The notes beneath the pieces were generated by a model. The model saw only the letters and a list, made by a program, of their open reading frames with translations, searched no databases and was not told where the DNA came from. This document shows, in pieces, positions 1-8,285 of a stretch of 48,054 nt of DNA; within the stretch, counting starts at the first letter, position 1; each line of letters opens with the position of its first letter. Source of the DNA: Paenibacillus sp. VTT E-133291 (lineage in GTDB: Bacteria; Bacillota; Bacilli; Paenibacillales; Paenibacillaceae); the NCBI RefSeq assembly GCF_002264395.1, contig NZ_NFVA01000054.1:1-48054 (forward strand), written 5' to 3'. The position numbers were made by a program, and so were the translations under genes.

Positions 1-52
1 AGTTGTTTTGCTCATTACCCTCTACTAAAGCCTTTTCATCAACTGTGCTCAT
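1..52 (-). CDS. Partial CDS, N-terminus only (next gene of the pilus operon)
   Basis: An ATG at 52 (minus strand) opens a frame reading MSTVDEKALVEGNEQNN that runs off the left edge. A GGGAG motif lies about ten bases upstream. It follows the CpaE-like gene on the same strand after an intrinsic terminator. In Tad/Flp clusters the CpaF/TadA secretion ATPase often follows CpaE, so that is the natural guess, but the 17 visible residues do not show it. Confidence 0.5.
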   Translation of the reverse strand, partial: MSTVDEKALVEGNEQNN

Positions 53-96
53 AATGAGAAATCTCCCTTCAAATATATTCTTACTTAATAAAAGAA

Positions 97-128
97 AAGC
101 CAGTGCGCCTTCAATCGCACTGGTCTTT
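97..128 (-). terminator. Intrinsic terminator after the short CpaE-like gene
   Basis: On the minus strand GACCAGTGCG pairs with CGCACTGGCT around an 8-base loop and is followed by TTTTCTTTT. It sits between the CpaE-like gene (136-1080) and the next gene on the same strand, so it would cut the operon unless it is read through. Confidence 0.8.
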
Positions 129-135
129 TGAATTT

Positions 136-1080
136 TTATACTCTCTTTGTAAATCGGAATAACCTACGTGTAATGCCTTTGACTCCATTCTCTTTACCTT
201 CTCTTGATTCTTCGAAAGGACTTTCTTTTGCAGCTGTCTTCTTTTTCTTTGGAAAACCAACATTATCAATAAAGGTACTGACGGCACTATTGAAATCATC
301 CCCGCCTCCCTGTAGAAGGTCCAACGAACGCTCTGCCATCGTCGGATCTTCTGGAAGTATAGTGAATACTTCACGCTCCATTAGTTTTTCAATGACCTTT
401 ACCAGTGGCTGAGGTGTCCGGTTTAGAACAAGTTTGATTCGGTCATTTTCGATTTCCCGGCTAAGTCGCTTTAACTCTTTAGCTGTATACATGCAATGGG
501 CTACTTGTCCATCAATTAATACAACTACTTCATCAGCAAGTTTCAAACTTGCCGGTGTAACAGCCATTAGCAGCTCACTAGGAACATCAATAAAGATCGC
601 TTGAAACCCTAGTTTATCTAGAGAGTCAATAATAAATGCTGGCATATCATGTTTTAACTTTAAAGATCCCGCAAAAAAACGATCTAGGTTTTGAGAAGGT
701 GTTAATAGAAACAAGTCCTGAGGCAGCTCCGCCACAACGTCTTGCATCTGTCTACTATCATCATACTTTTCATGCGACCAAATATTGCTGTTCAGTAAGA
801 AGTCCTTCACATCCCTATAGTCCTCCCCCTCCTGATTCTTTGAAATCCAGGTTTCAAGGTTTCTAGTAGGATGACTCATTCCCATTGAATATGCTGTAGA
901 AGCATGAAACAGATCTAGTTCTACTAGAGCCGTCCGAATCCCCCGACTTGCTGTTTCTGTTGCAGCTGCACGTAGAAACGTATTTACGCCCATTCCACTA
1001 TCACAAGACCATCCTGTAATGACTTTACTTGTTCTTTTGTTTACCGTCTCAATACCTTCATTCACATTATTTTTTATCAT
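136..1080 (-). CDS. CpaE/MinD-like P-loop protein of a Tad-type system, degenerate Walker A
   Basis: A 314-aa protein with a MinD/ParA-like layout: a beta strand and loop near residue 25 (GWSCDSGMGVNTF), then an acidic strand (ALVELDLF) near residue 50 and a later strand IIDSLDKLGFQAIFIDVP. In active family members the loop reads KGGxGKT; here both lysines are missing, so ATP hydrolysis is doubtful. The C-terminus is basic (RRLFRFTKRV). The start overlaps the stop of the CpaB-like gene as ATGA, which implies translational coupling. CpaE proteins help place or drive Tad pilus machines. The role here is inferred from the fold pattern and from the CpaB-like neighbour. Confidence 0.65.
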   Translation of the reverse strand: MIKNNVNEGIETVNKRTSKVITGWSCDSGMGVNTFLRAAATETASRGIRTALVELDLFHASTAYSMGMSHPTRNLETWISKNQEGEDYRDVKDFLLNSNIWSHEKYDDSRQMQDVVAELPQDLFLLTPSQNLDRFFAGSLKLKHDMPAFIIDSLDKLGFQAIFIDVPSELLMAVTPASLKLADEVVVLIDGQVAHCMYTAKELKRLSREIENDRIKLVLNRTPQPLVKVIEKLMEREVFTILPEDPTMAERSLDLLQGGGDDFNSAVSTFIDNVGFPKKKKTAAKESPFEESREGKENGVKGITRRLFRFTKRV

Positions 1081-1976
1081 TGCCCAGTCACTCCTTTATT
1101 AGCGTCGCCGATCTGATCAATGCCTATTGTTGAACTTACGTTTGTACCTTCTATAGAAGTTTCTTTCTTCTGGATATTATTGATATCAAATTCTTTACTT
1201 AGAATATATGGTTTAATATCGTATGGATCTTTTTCACCCAGGTCTGGAATTGTATTTTCATCAGCACTTGGCACCATAATGATGGCAGAATCTCTGAACG
1301 CATTAGATGTCGCACTGTTCAACATTCTGAATTGGTCCTCAGTAACAGCCAGTTGTACCACGGTAGGATACAATTCCTTTTTAGGAGCAACGCTTTGACC
1401 CTGAGAATTTACAGTATTGGTTGTGTTTTTAGTTGTTAAGTCTTCTGCTTTTTTGTTCTTTGTACTTATTACTTTGATGCTTCTATACATTTTTCCTGAA
1501 ACCCACTGCTCTTTCGTACCAGATGTTGCATTGCTTCCTTCAACCGCTTGGAACCAAATATCTACTTTAGATCCTTCGATTACATTACCAGCAGCAATTT
1601 CAAGTAGGTTTACATTACCAGTCCAAAGCACTTGCCCAGGTTCCAATTGACGTTTAGCATAATCTAATAATTCTTGTTCGCTGACAATCTTGTTTTGAAA
1701 AAAGTAACTGTTTTGTGAAAGTCCATATGATGCCTGTGTAAACTGACCTACTATTTTCGTCATATCCATCACAATGCCTGGAGGCAGTCCTTTTTTAGGT
1801 ACATTTGTGTGTTCTATCATATCCGCAGTAATCTCGGTATGAGGGGGAATATCATTCTTAGCAAAATAAACCTGGGTCTCTTCCAGTTCTGAATTTACTC
1901 GAAACTGACTGATTGCATAAAATGAACCCACAACGATCAAAGCTGCCATTAAAGCAAGTAATTTTCTTTTCTTCAT
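1077..1976 (-). CDS. CpaB/RcpC-like SAF-domain protein of Flp/Tad pilus assembly
   Basis: The start is ATG at 1976 (MKKRKLLALM), because AGGAGG lies about 12 bases upstream; the longer frame to 2057 would overlap the preceding gene. One N-terminal membrane segment (LLALMAALIVVGSFYAISQF) is followed by a SAF-type segment with the pattern VYFAKNDIPPHTEITADMIE near residues 35-60, typical of CpaB. A second beta-rich part contains VIEGSKVDIWF. CpaB is a periplasmic or extracellular assembly factor of Tad pili; in a Gram-positive cell it would face outward from the membrane. It lies between a TadE-like gene (22-base gap) and a CpaE-like gene (ATGA overlap). Confidence 0.75.
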   Translation of the reverse strand: MKKRKLLALMAALIVVGSFYAISQFRVNSELEETQVYFAKNDIPPHTEITADMIEHTNVPKKGLPPGIVMDMTKIVGQFTQASYGLSQNSYFFQNKIVSEQELLDYAKRQLEPGQVLWTGNVNLLEIAAGNVIEGSKVDIWFQAVEGSNATSGTKEQWVSGKMYRSIKVISTKNKKAEDLTTKNTTNTVNSQGQSVAPKKELYPTVVQLAVTEDQFRMLNSATSNAFRDSAIIMVPSADENTIPDLGEKDPYDIKPYILSKEFDINNIQKKETSIEGTNVSSTIGIDQIGDANKGVTGQ

Positions 1977-1998
1977 AATTTGTAATTCCTCCTGAATT

Positions 1999-2415
1999 TT
2001 ATTGTTTTTCGTCCCAGATAAAAATGACCCTGTGACGAGGGTTATACCAAACATCATCTGCCTTGAGATACTTCATAGCCTTGGACTCACCGGGGAGAGA
2101 CATTTGGGCTGCGGCATATGGAACAAGTCGTTGTACATCGTAAATCGCAGTGTATTTACTTTGTAGCGCTTTTTCTCCTGCATTCAACGTCCCATACACA
2201 TAGAATTCATGATAAAAATCATTTAAATCAGTACGCGGTTTATGTTTTGTACGTATTCCTCCTTCTTCAACTGATCTCATCAGCGCAGTTTGCGTTGTAT
2301 TCCTCGCTCCATCCTCAACAACAAACTTTTTTGTGCCAATGTCAACAATGTCGAGCAGAAAGAAGATTAGCGAAATAAAGATCATAAACCATAAAAGCTT
2401 CGCGGGTGATTGCAT
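1999..2415 (-). CDS. Single-pass membrane protein, TadE-like pseudopilin candidate
   Basis: A 138-aa protein with one hydrophobic N-terminal segment (LLWFMIFISLIFFLLDIVDI) followed by VEDGARNTTQTALMRSVEEG. This resembles the membrane helix and the following amphipathic stretch of TadE/TadF or DUF4320-like minor pilins. The rest is soluble and tyrosine-rich. AGGAGGAG lies six bases before the ATG. Its position between a prepilin-peptidase-like gene and the CpaB-like gene supports a pilus role. No processing site is obvious, so the family call is tentative. Confidence 0.5.
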   Translation of the reverse strand: MQSPAKLLWFMIFISLIFFLLDIVDIGTKKFVVEDGARNTTQTALMRSVEEGGIRTKHKPRTDLNDFYHEFYVYGTLNAGEKALQSKYTAIYDVQRLVPYAAAQMSLPGESKAMKYLKADDVWYNPRHRVIFIWDEKQ

Positions 2416-2435
2416 TTATGACTCCTCCTATCTAC

Positions 2436-3020
2436 CTAACCGAAGGCAGGGATAAAAAATGAAAGTGTAATTCCAACTGACATTGTTATCATTACTGCTC
2501 CCGGTAAGATACGAAAATCTTTATTATCCAAACTGCTGGATGGCGCAAAAGCGTTCATGCCCGCCTTGGCCATGATATAGCCAATGGTGTTCTCAAAGAT
2601 CGCTTTAACTACACGTTTAAGCCCGTATTTCCTACCAAAGCGATAAGCATCAATAAGAAATAAAATCAAAACAAGGCTAAAGAGAAATATCCTTAACGCT
2701 GATCGCATTTCATCTCTCACAAATCCCCCGTTAACTGCTAATACGTAGCAGCAAATCCCTAGACCATTAGTCATCATCATTTTAGTATCGCCAGGAGCTG
2801 TAGATCCCGCAGCCTCAAGTAATAATCCATAGAAAAGAAATGCGATACAACCCCATCCAACTGCCCATAAAACAGCAGTTCCTTGCTGTACAATAATAAG
2901 AGTTAAAAATAACAGCAAATAAAGAACATGCCATAAATTCTTTGTTATTCTCCAACGAACATCACAATACATATTGAATCCGTTGTAAACAATTAATAGA
3001 ATCAAACTACTCAAAATCAT
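2436..3020 (-). CDS. Prepilin peptidase (A24/CpaA-TadV-like)
   Basis: A 194-aa polytopic membrane protein with about five hydrophobic segments. It carries both aspartate signatures of type IV prepilin peptidases: NMYCDVRWRITKN near residue 17, and the GxGD-type motif APGDTKMMMTNG near residues 75-87. The expected role is cleavage of class III signal peptides of pilins at the membrane. GGGAGGG lies before the ATG. It is preceded by a strong terminator after the large surface-protein gene and followed by the TadE-like gene, which could supply a substrate. Confidence 0.75.
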   Translation of the reverse strand: MILSSLILLIVYNGFNMYCDVRWRITKNLWHVLYLLLFLTLIIVQQGTAVLWAVGWGCIAFLFYGLLLEAAGSTAPGDTKMMMTNGLGICCYVLAVNGGFVRDEMRSALRIFLFSLVLILFLIDAYRFGRKYGLKRVVKAIFENTIGYIMAKAGMNAFAPSSSLDNKDFRILPGAVMITMSVGITLSFFIPAFG

Positions 3021-3061
3021 TTCTCTATTTCCCTCCCTTTGAATTTCCTTCTACTCTTATA

Positions 3062-3090
3062 AAAAAACCTCCCTTTCGGGAGGAAGGTTT
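3062..3090 (-). terminator. Intrinsic terminator after the large surface protein
   Basis: On the minus strand CCTCCCGAAAGGGAGG forms a tight hairpin followed directly by TTTTTTT. It abuts the stop codon of the upstream gene and precedes the prepilin peptidase gene by about 40 bases. Confidence 0.85.
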
Positions 3091-6000
3091 AATCTTTAGG
3101 CCAATTCCACATACTCTCATCAAAGTTATCCCAATCTATCAGTGATTGACTTTGCAATACGTCATAATTATCTTTCCACAAAGAAGTAGGTCCAGAAGGG
3201 AATAGTGGTGATGGAAAAGGTTCTTCCGGATTAATCTGTCTTACATAAAAGTCGTCCATTACCGTTCCAGAGACTGTATACTGCATAAGCACGCATTGGT
3301 GAAGAGCGTTAACTCCTTCTGCATACAAATCCACGGAAACTATAAAAGTTCCTGCTGGCATATTTAAACTGGTATAAAACGCTCTACCACCAGGATAGTA
3401 ATAGTTTGTATCGTTCGGATCGTTTGATCCTGGATTTGAGCCTTCTTGGTATACCACTTCATCACCATGCTTTGCGACCCATGCTGTCGGCATCGCCCAT
3501 GTAACTTCGTTACCTGCTGTCCTTATCTTTACTAGGTCAATATCCTGTAACGTCCCATCCTCTTTTGGAAAGTGTGCAACTGCTCTTGTAAGATTACCTT
3601 GACGTCCTCGATCTTCGGTATACTTGGCATCAATTGCAAATGTAAATCCTTGCCCAGCTTGTACTGTAGAACTTCCACCTTGAACAAGAGGAACATCAAT
3701 ACCGTTTATTTCATCTGCATTTTCCTCCACATATGACCCCGACAGGCTTGAAGATACATAGGCGTTGAAATATTCATAGTAATTTCCTTCGTTCCAATTG
3801 ACACAATCACGTCCAATATAGGCTCCAGTAACAGGATGATAAATATTTTCATAACGGGAACAATACGAATAAGTTCCAGAAACACCTGTGGTTGCACCAA
3901 TTGAGCAAAAGTTTCCATTTGGTGGCGTAGAACCAGTTATTTCAAATGAAGCAATTTGAGTATTATCCGCGTAGGTCGTTTCCGGATCAACTGGTTGTAT
4001 ATTTATTGTTGCCATCAAGTTGTATCCATTGCCTATGGCCATATTTCCGCTATTCCAATCAAAGAAAACCGTTCTTGTATCACCAGGAGATGGGAGTAGA
4101 ATCGATTTAGTCTCTATAAGACTTGCATTTCCGTTGGCGTCTAGAATATACAGTCTAACGGCTGCCTGTTTCTCTCCGTTAGTATCAGAAGATAATTGTT
4201 CCCGTCCGACCACAACACGTGTGGTCACAGATGAATTCTGAGTAGCTGAACTAGCAGAAATTGTTTTCACGAAGTAATTTAAATTTTTGGACATCAGTTG
4301 ATACTTTTTACTGATCTTATTATCAGTCCAAGCATTAGTCCCATCAGCTTTAGTCTCATTAACAGGCTTGTTATGATTTTTATTTATTTCTGCATCAAAA
4401 TAAAGATAATTTCCGCCTGGTACAATAGGAAGAACTAGATTTGAAATCCATTTTTGTTCTCTCGGTGACAAGCTGAATTTCGCAGGCTGTGATTGTAGTG
4501 TTTGGTTAGTCCACCAGTCCAGATAAGTATCAGTGACCGTCTCTGTATAGCTCTCATTCTCCACTAAAACCTCAAAATTCACTGAGTTACCAATTTGTGG
4601 CTTAGTCGGATTTAACCGAACCTCTTTAGCTCTTAGATTAATCTGTACGGGACCGACTCTTACTTCTGTTCGATTATTGAGCCAATCGATCTCGTTCGTA
4701 GGTGCGTCCTTATTCGCATTAATGTTCAGTATAAGTAAGGCCGACTGAGGCGGATAAGTAATATCAAACGTTAGGCTACGCGTTTCTCCTCTCTTAAAGT
4801 TATTGATCGGAATTTTCGATACAGTATTTCCCGCCGTGTTCCAGCGCCAAGCCAAATAGGTTGATGCGATATCTTTACTCCCCTTATTCGATACATTCAC
4901 AGTAACTTTGGCTGCAGTACCAGCAGTCTGGGGACTCCCAGGGGTGATTTTAACGCTTGATGGAATTATAGCCAAGTCGTTCTTATAGGTGCCTACTTTG
5001 AAATTTGTAACTGCTATACGATCGTAGGCATCACTGACGACCATGGTGAAATTCTGTACGGTACCATCCGGTGTAATAAGTGAACTCATTTCCGACATAG
5101 GAATACTACTATTGTAGTTGTACGTTCGTTTTCCAGAAGCATCAAAAATTTTATAGATATTTGGTGAAAAATCATTAAAACGTGTTTGGTCACTTGCTCC
5201 TGACATTTCTGTTGTTGAGTTCATGTAATTCAGAACGTCACCAAATGTTTTACTCCCCTTCATAATCCAGATCTTTTGCTTGTGACCTGAATAAGAATAA
5301 GTGGTAGTTGATATTTTCAGTTTACCAGTCGCTGCACTAACTAATTCACGCTGTTCACCATTACTTTCCATTCCAAATACAGCATGTATTTTGGGCCATG
5401 AAGTCACTGAATATGTCGTTTTAAAAGCCGGGTATGTGATACCACGGTTTACACCTTTTGTTGGTGTTTGCGCGATCATATCACCTTCATCCACTCCTCC
5501 ACCCGAAAGACTAACAATTGAATTGAAACGAAAGAATAGATTTTCTGTTAAGTCTACTGGAGGAATTGCTCCGACATAATAAAAATTATCTGCCGATAAT
5601 ACGTTAGAACTTGAAGCTTTGCCATTCAGAACAGTATTTATTTTGTTTAACACATAACTTGGATTACCGCCTGCCCAATCAGCAACCTTTTTAATAGGAG
5701 TTCCTTTTTGTGTGGTATTAACATCACCATTCGGATAGTAAGGAACTAGTCTGTAACCATCACGAGCATCGAATTTATCAGCAGACTCCTGTTCAAGTAT
5801 TTGAAACAAAAGGACAGGTAGATAGCTCCCTCCTGGAGTTGCATCTGCCCATGTACTAGTAATGACGTTTTTAAACCGAACATCGTCCCAAAGAGCGTAA
5901 GCCTTCCGTGATGCGAAAAGTAAATGATCTCCTTGTTCAGGACCACTTGCTCTTAAATCTCCTATCACTTGAGTTTTAACCTCTTTTGTATACGGATAGT

Positions 6001-6136
6001 ATCTAACCCCATATTCCGGTTGAGGTGATGCTGCATCGGATTTAATAAAGGTAACAAGAAATATCAGAACAATTAAAAGAAGCGTTGTCACAAGGACACG
6101 CTTCTTTTTTAAATCTGAGGTTTGAACTATGTTCAT
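3089..6136 (-). CDS. Large secreted surface protein with CARDB-like repeats
   Basis: A 1015-aa protein starting with a charged segment and one hydrophobic stretch (VLVTTLLLIVLIFLVTFI), so it is exported or membrane-anchored. Residues 390-620 or so contain two Ig-like beta-sandwich units with the CARDB pattern (AGTAAKVTVNVSNKGSKD; IGNSVNFEVLVENES). A further one starts near residue 645 (ATQNSSVTTRVVVGRE). A cysteine-containing, tyrosine-rich section lies near residues 745-780. The start codon overlaps the stop of the SLH gene as ATGA, so the two are probably translated together. CARDB domains usually mediate adhesion; a role as adhesin or pilus tip partner is inference. Confidence 0.65.
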   Translation of the reverse strand: MNIVQTSDLKKKRVLVTTLLLIVLIFLVTFIKSDAASPQPEYGVRYYPYTKEVKTQVIGDLRASGPEQGDHLLFASRKAYALWDDVRFKNVITSTWADATPGGSYLPVLLFQILEQESADKFDARDGYRLVPYYPNGDVNTTQKGTPIKKVADWAGGNPSYVLNKINTVLNGKASSSNVLSADNFYYVGAIPPVDLTENLFFRFNSIVSLSGGGVDEGDMIAQTPTKGVNRGITYPAFKTTYSVTSWPKIHAVFGMESNGEQRELVSAATGKLKISTTTYSYSGHKQKIWIMKGSKTFGDVLNYMNSTTEMSGASDQTRFNDFSPNIYKIFDASGKRTYNYNSSIPMSEMSSLITPDGTVQNFTMVVSDAYDRIAVTNFKVGTYKNDLAIIPSSVKITPGSPQTAGTAAKVTVNVSNKGSKDIASTYLAWRWNTAGNTVSKIPINNFKRGETRSLTFDITYPPQSALLILNINANKDAPTNEIDWLNNRTEVRVGPVQINLRAKEVRLNPTKPQIGNSVNFEVLVENESYTETVTDTYLDWWTNQTLQSQPAKFSLSPREQKWISNLVLPIVPGGNYLYFDAEINKNHNKPVNETKADGTNAWTDNKISKKYQLMSKNLNYFVKTISASSATQNSSVTTRVVVGREQLSSDTNGEKQAAVRLYILDANGNASLIETKSILLPSPGDTRTVFFDWNSGNMAIGNGYNLMATINIQPVDPETTYADNTQIASFEITGSTPPNGNFCSIGATTGVSGTYSYCSRYENIYHPVTGAYIGRDCVNWNEGNYYEYFNAYVSSSLSGSYVEENADEINGIDVPLVQGGSSTVQAGQGFTFAIDAKYTEDRGRQGNLTRAVAHFPKEDGTLQDIDLVKIRTAGNEVTWAMPTAWVAKHGDEVVYQEGSNPGSNDPNDTNYYYPGGRAFYTSLNMPAGTFIVSVDLYAEGVNALHQCVLMQYTVSGTVMDDFYVRQINPEEPFPSPLFPSGPTSLWKDNYDVLQSQSLIDWDNFDESMWNWPKD

Positions 6137-7179
6137 GAATGCTTTGCCCCCCAGATAACAGCTCCGTCAGCTGAGATACTATTAACTTGTTTTGCCTCTG
6201 CACCTACATACATCGAAATACCGAACGTCCCTTTTAGCTTAAAGGTTTTTGTTTCGCCAGCCAGAACATCGACCATTGCTGAGCTCCCGTTCTCTCCGAC
6301 CAAATATACGCTATAACCACTAGGAATATTATTAGGGAAGTCGATTGTGACAATCCCATCTTTCACCTGAATAGCATCCATAACTTGATGCATAAAAGAT
6401 TCACTCTTTTTGTCTATAGGCATAAAACCAATAGCACGGGACAAAATCGTATTGGTAACTGTTTGCTTCTTTACTTCCTTCAATGTAAAGTCGCCTACAT
6501 TTTTATTTTCCCATCCGTGTGAAGAGCTAGAATTATTAGATGAATTTGATGCACTATCATCCGGAAACTCTGGTAGTTTAGTCGTGTCCGATGCAGTAGT
6601 TGGACGTGGCTTTACTTCATTGAACCCATGGTCAACTGCATTTTTTATGAACTGAATCGCTTCTGCTCTTGTTAGTAACTCTGCTCCCGCATAACCCTTA
6701 ACACTTGGCTTGTCTGTACGCCCTTGGGACAGATCATTTGCCAGCATATAGCGAATTGCATTATCTCCAGAATAATTCACACCAGCAGCCCCGCTTACGA
6801 TTTCTGCCACTCGTCCTCTGCTCAACTTTTCAGCAGTTTTTGTTGAATCATCAATGCCTTTAAGAGACCAATTATACTTTTTTGCAAACGCATAATATCC
6901 GGAATACCATTTTCCTGTTCCTACTGGATTCTGCTTTCCAACAAAGGTATTGATAAGCATGGTCAGAAATTCTGCTTCCGTTACGGTCTGATTAGGTTTA
7001 AAAGTATGGTCTTCATAACCTTGTAGTATATTTTGTGTTACTCCCCAAGTGATCGTGTCGTGTGCCCAATACTGATCTGAAACATCCTTGAATGATTCAT
7101 TAGCAAACGATGCTGACGCAACAGTGACAAATGTAAGAGCAACGATGATTCCATGTCTAATTTTTTTCGAATTTCGCAT
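6133..7179 (-). CDS. SLH-domain surface protein
   Basis: A 348-aa protein with a signal peptide (IIVALTFVTVASASFA) and S-layer homology repeats. The first is clear at about residues 29-78 (FKDVSDQYWAHDTITWG, then GYEDHTFKPNQTVTEAEF). The second is degenerate, and the third lies near residues 143-185 (ELLTRAEAIQFI). A Ser/Asn-rich linker near residue 215 leads to a beta-rich C-terminal domain. SLH domains bind pyruvylated wall polymers, so the protein is wall-attached. AGGAGGT lies seven bases before the ATG. It is coupled to the large CARDB-like gene by a 4-base overlap and may anchor it. Confidence 0.8.
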   Translation of the reverse strand: MRNSKKIRHGIIVALTFVTVASASFANESFKDVSDQYWAHDTITWGVTQNILQGYEDHTFKPNQTVTEAEFLTMLINTFVGKQNPVGTGKWYSGYYAFAKKYNWSLKGIDDSTKTAEKLSRGRVAEIVSGAAGVNYSGDNAIRYMLANDLSQGRTDKPSVKGYAGAELLTRAEAIQFIKNAVDHGFNEVKPRPTTASDTTKLPEFPDDSASNSSNNSSSSHGWENKNVGDFTLKEVKKQTVTNTILSRAIGFMPIDKKSESFMHQVMDAIQVKDGIVTIDFPNNIPSGYSVYLVGENGSSAMVDVLAGETKTFKLKGTFGISMYVGAEAKQVNSISADGAVIWGAKHS

Positions 7180-7281
7180 TGACTAGACCTCCTCTTCTGT
7201 TCGCTTCAATTATCTTGTATTAAAGTTATCATGACTCTAACTATTTACAACTCCCCAAGAAACTTGTAGATGGGTTTTTAT

Positions 7282-7309
7282 AAAAAAAAAAGCAGCCGGG
7301 GGGGGCCGC
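7282..7309 (-). terminator. Intrinsic terminator after the CuAO-like gene
   Basis: On the minus strand GCGGCC pairs with GGCTGC around a run of C, followed by ten or more T. It lies between the copper-amine-oxidase-like gene and the SLH gene. Confidence 0.8.
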
Positions 7310-7371
7310 ACTTTCATAACTTGCTACAAACAGAAGTTTATCACAATTCTGTACACAAATCAATACAGAAT

Positions 7372-8136
7372 TTACGGATTAAAAATTGCATCTCCAAGTA
7401 TTAGTTGTGTATCTAATACGTCGCTCTTAAGAGCGATTTTAATTTTTGATTTATTTCTTAAATCTAATTCAACATGAACAGGAGCATCGTTGGGGTAGAT
7501 ATTTTTTGTGAAATAGGATACTTCCTTCCCGTTGATCACCTCGGTAATTCTAACCTCAACTGGTGTATTCGCGTATGCAGCTTTATTAGTTGAAGTTATG
7601 GTTTTCTTTACAGCCATATATGTAGATAAGCTGGCATATGGGTTTTTAGATAGATCTATCGCCGCTCTTGCGCTACTTCCTTTGAGAATGCCTCCCTGAA
7701 TAAACTGCATCGTTCCCACTTTCAAATCGGTAGGTACTTTAGTTAGCATTAATGTTTTATCAATACTTCCACCGAAATCCGTAAGAGTTGTTGGTTCTGG
7801 ACTCTTTTCGTTTACTTCCTCTTTAAGTTCAGGCTGTATTGCTTCGTCTAAAGTTATGGTGCGTTTATCATTGTCCCAACCCACATCCCATCCCATATTC
7901 TCCGAAATAGCCCTTAAGGGAAGATATGTCGTGTTATCTATCGTTACTGGCGTTACTCGAAGACCCCTTGCATCCTTTAACTCTAGTTCGATTCCATCCT
8001 TTATAACAACAATTGTTTCATCTCTAGTACCAGTCACTTCATTTAATGACATAGCCGTTGTTTTATCAGATATAAGAGAAACTGCAATGCCTATTAAAGC
8101 TGTATACTGCAGGAGTTGCTTAGAAAACAATTTCAT
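7372..8136 (-). CDS. Secreted protein with copper amine oxidase-like N-terminal domain
   Basis: The start is ATG at 8136 (MKLFSKQLLQYTAL), preceded by GGGAGGGG at about seven bases; the longer frame to 8151 begins inside that ribosome site. A signal peptide is followed by the compact domain with VTIDNTTYLPLRAISENMGW and VGWDNDKRTITL near residues 65-100, the pattern called copper amine oxidase N-terminal domain, common in exported proteins of Paenibacillus. The C-terminal 130 residues are beta-rich (DLRNKSKIKIALKS) and unrecognised. No catalytic oxidase domain is present, so this is a structural or binding protein. It belongs to the surface-protein block of the pilus operon. Confidence 0.75.
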   Translation of the reverse strand: MKLFSKQLLQYTALIGIAVSLISDKTTAMSLNEVTGTRDETIVVIKDGIELELKDARGLRVTPVTIDNTTYLPLRAISENMGWDVGWDNDKRTITLDEAIQPELKEEVNEKSPEPTTLTDFGGSIDKTLMLTKVPTDLKVGTMQFIQGGILKGSSARAAIDLSKNPYASLSTYMAVKKTITSTNKAAYANTPVEVRITEVINGKEVSYFTKNIYPNDAPVHVELDLRNKSKIKIALKSDVLDTQLILGDAIFNP

Positions 8137-8285
8137 TATATCCCCTCCCATCTGAAAATCGTATATTAATATCTATATACACCGAAATAGGTTGCACCTT
8201 TTCGGTACAACCCACCCTGTCCCACAACATATATTATACTCTAACCTTTTCATTCTGTACACAATAATATACAGTTATATAAATT

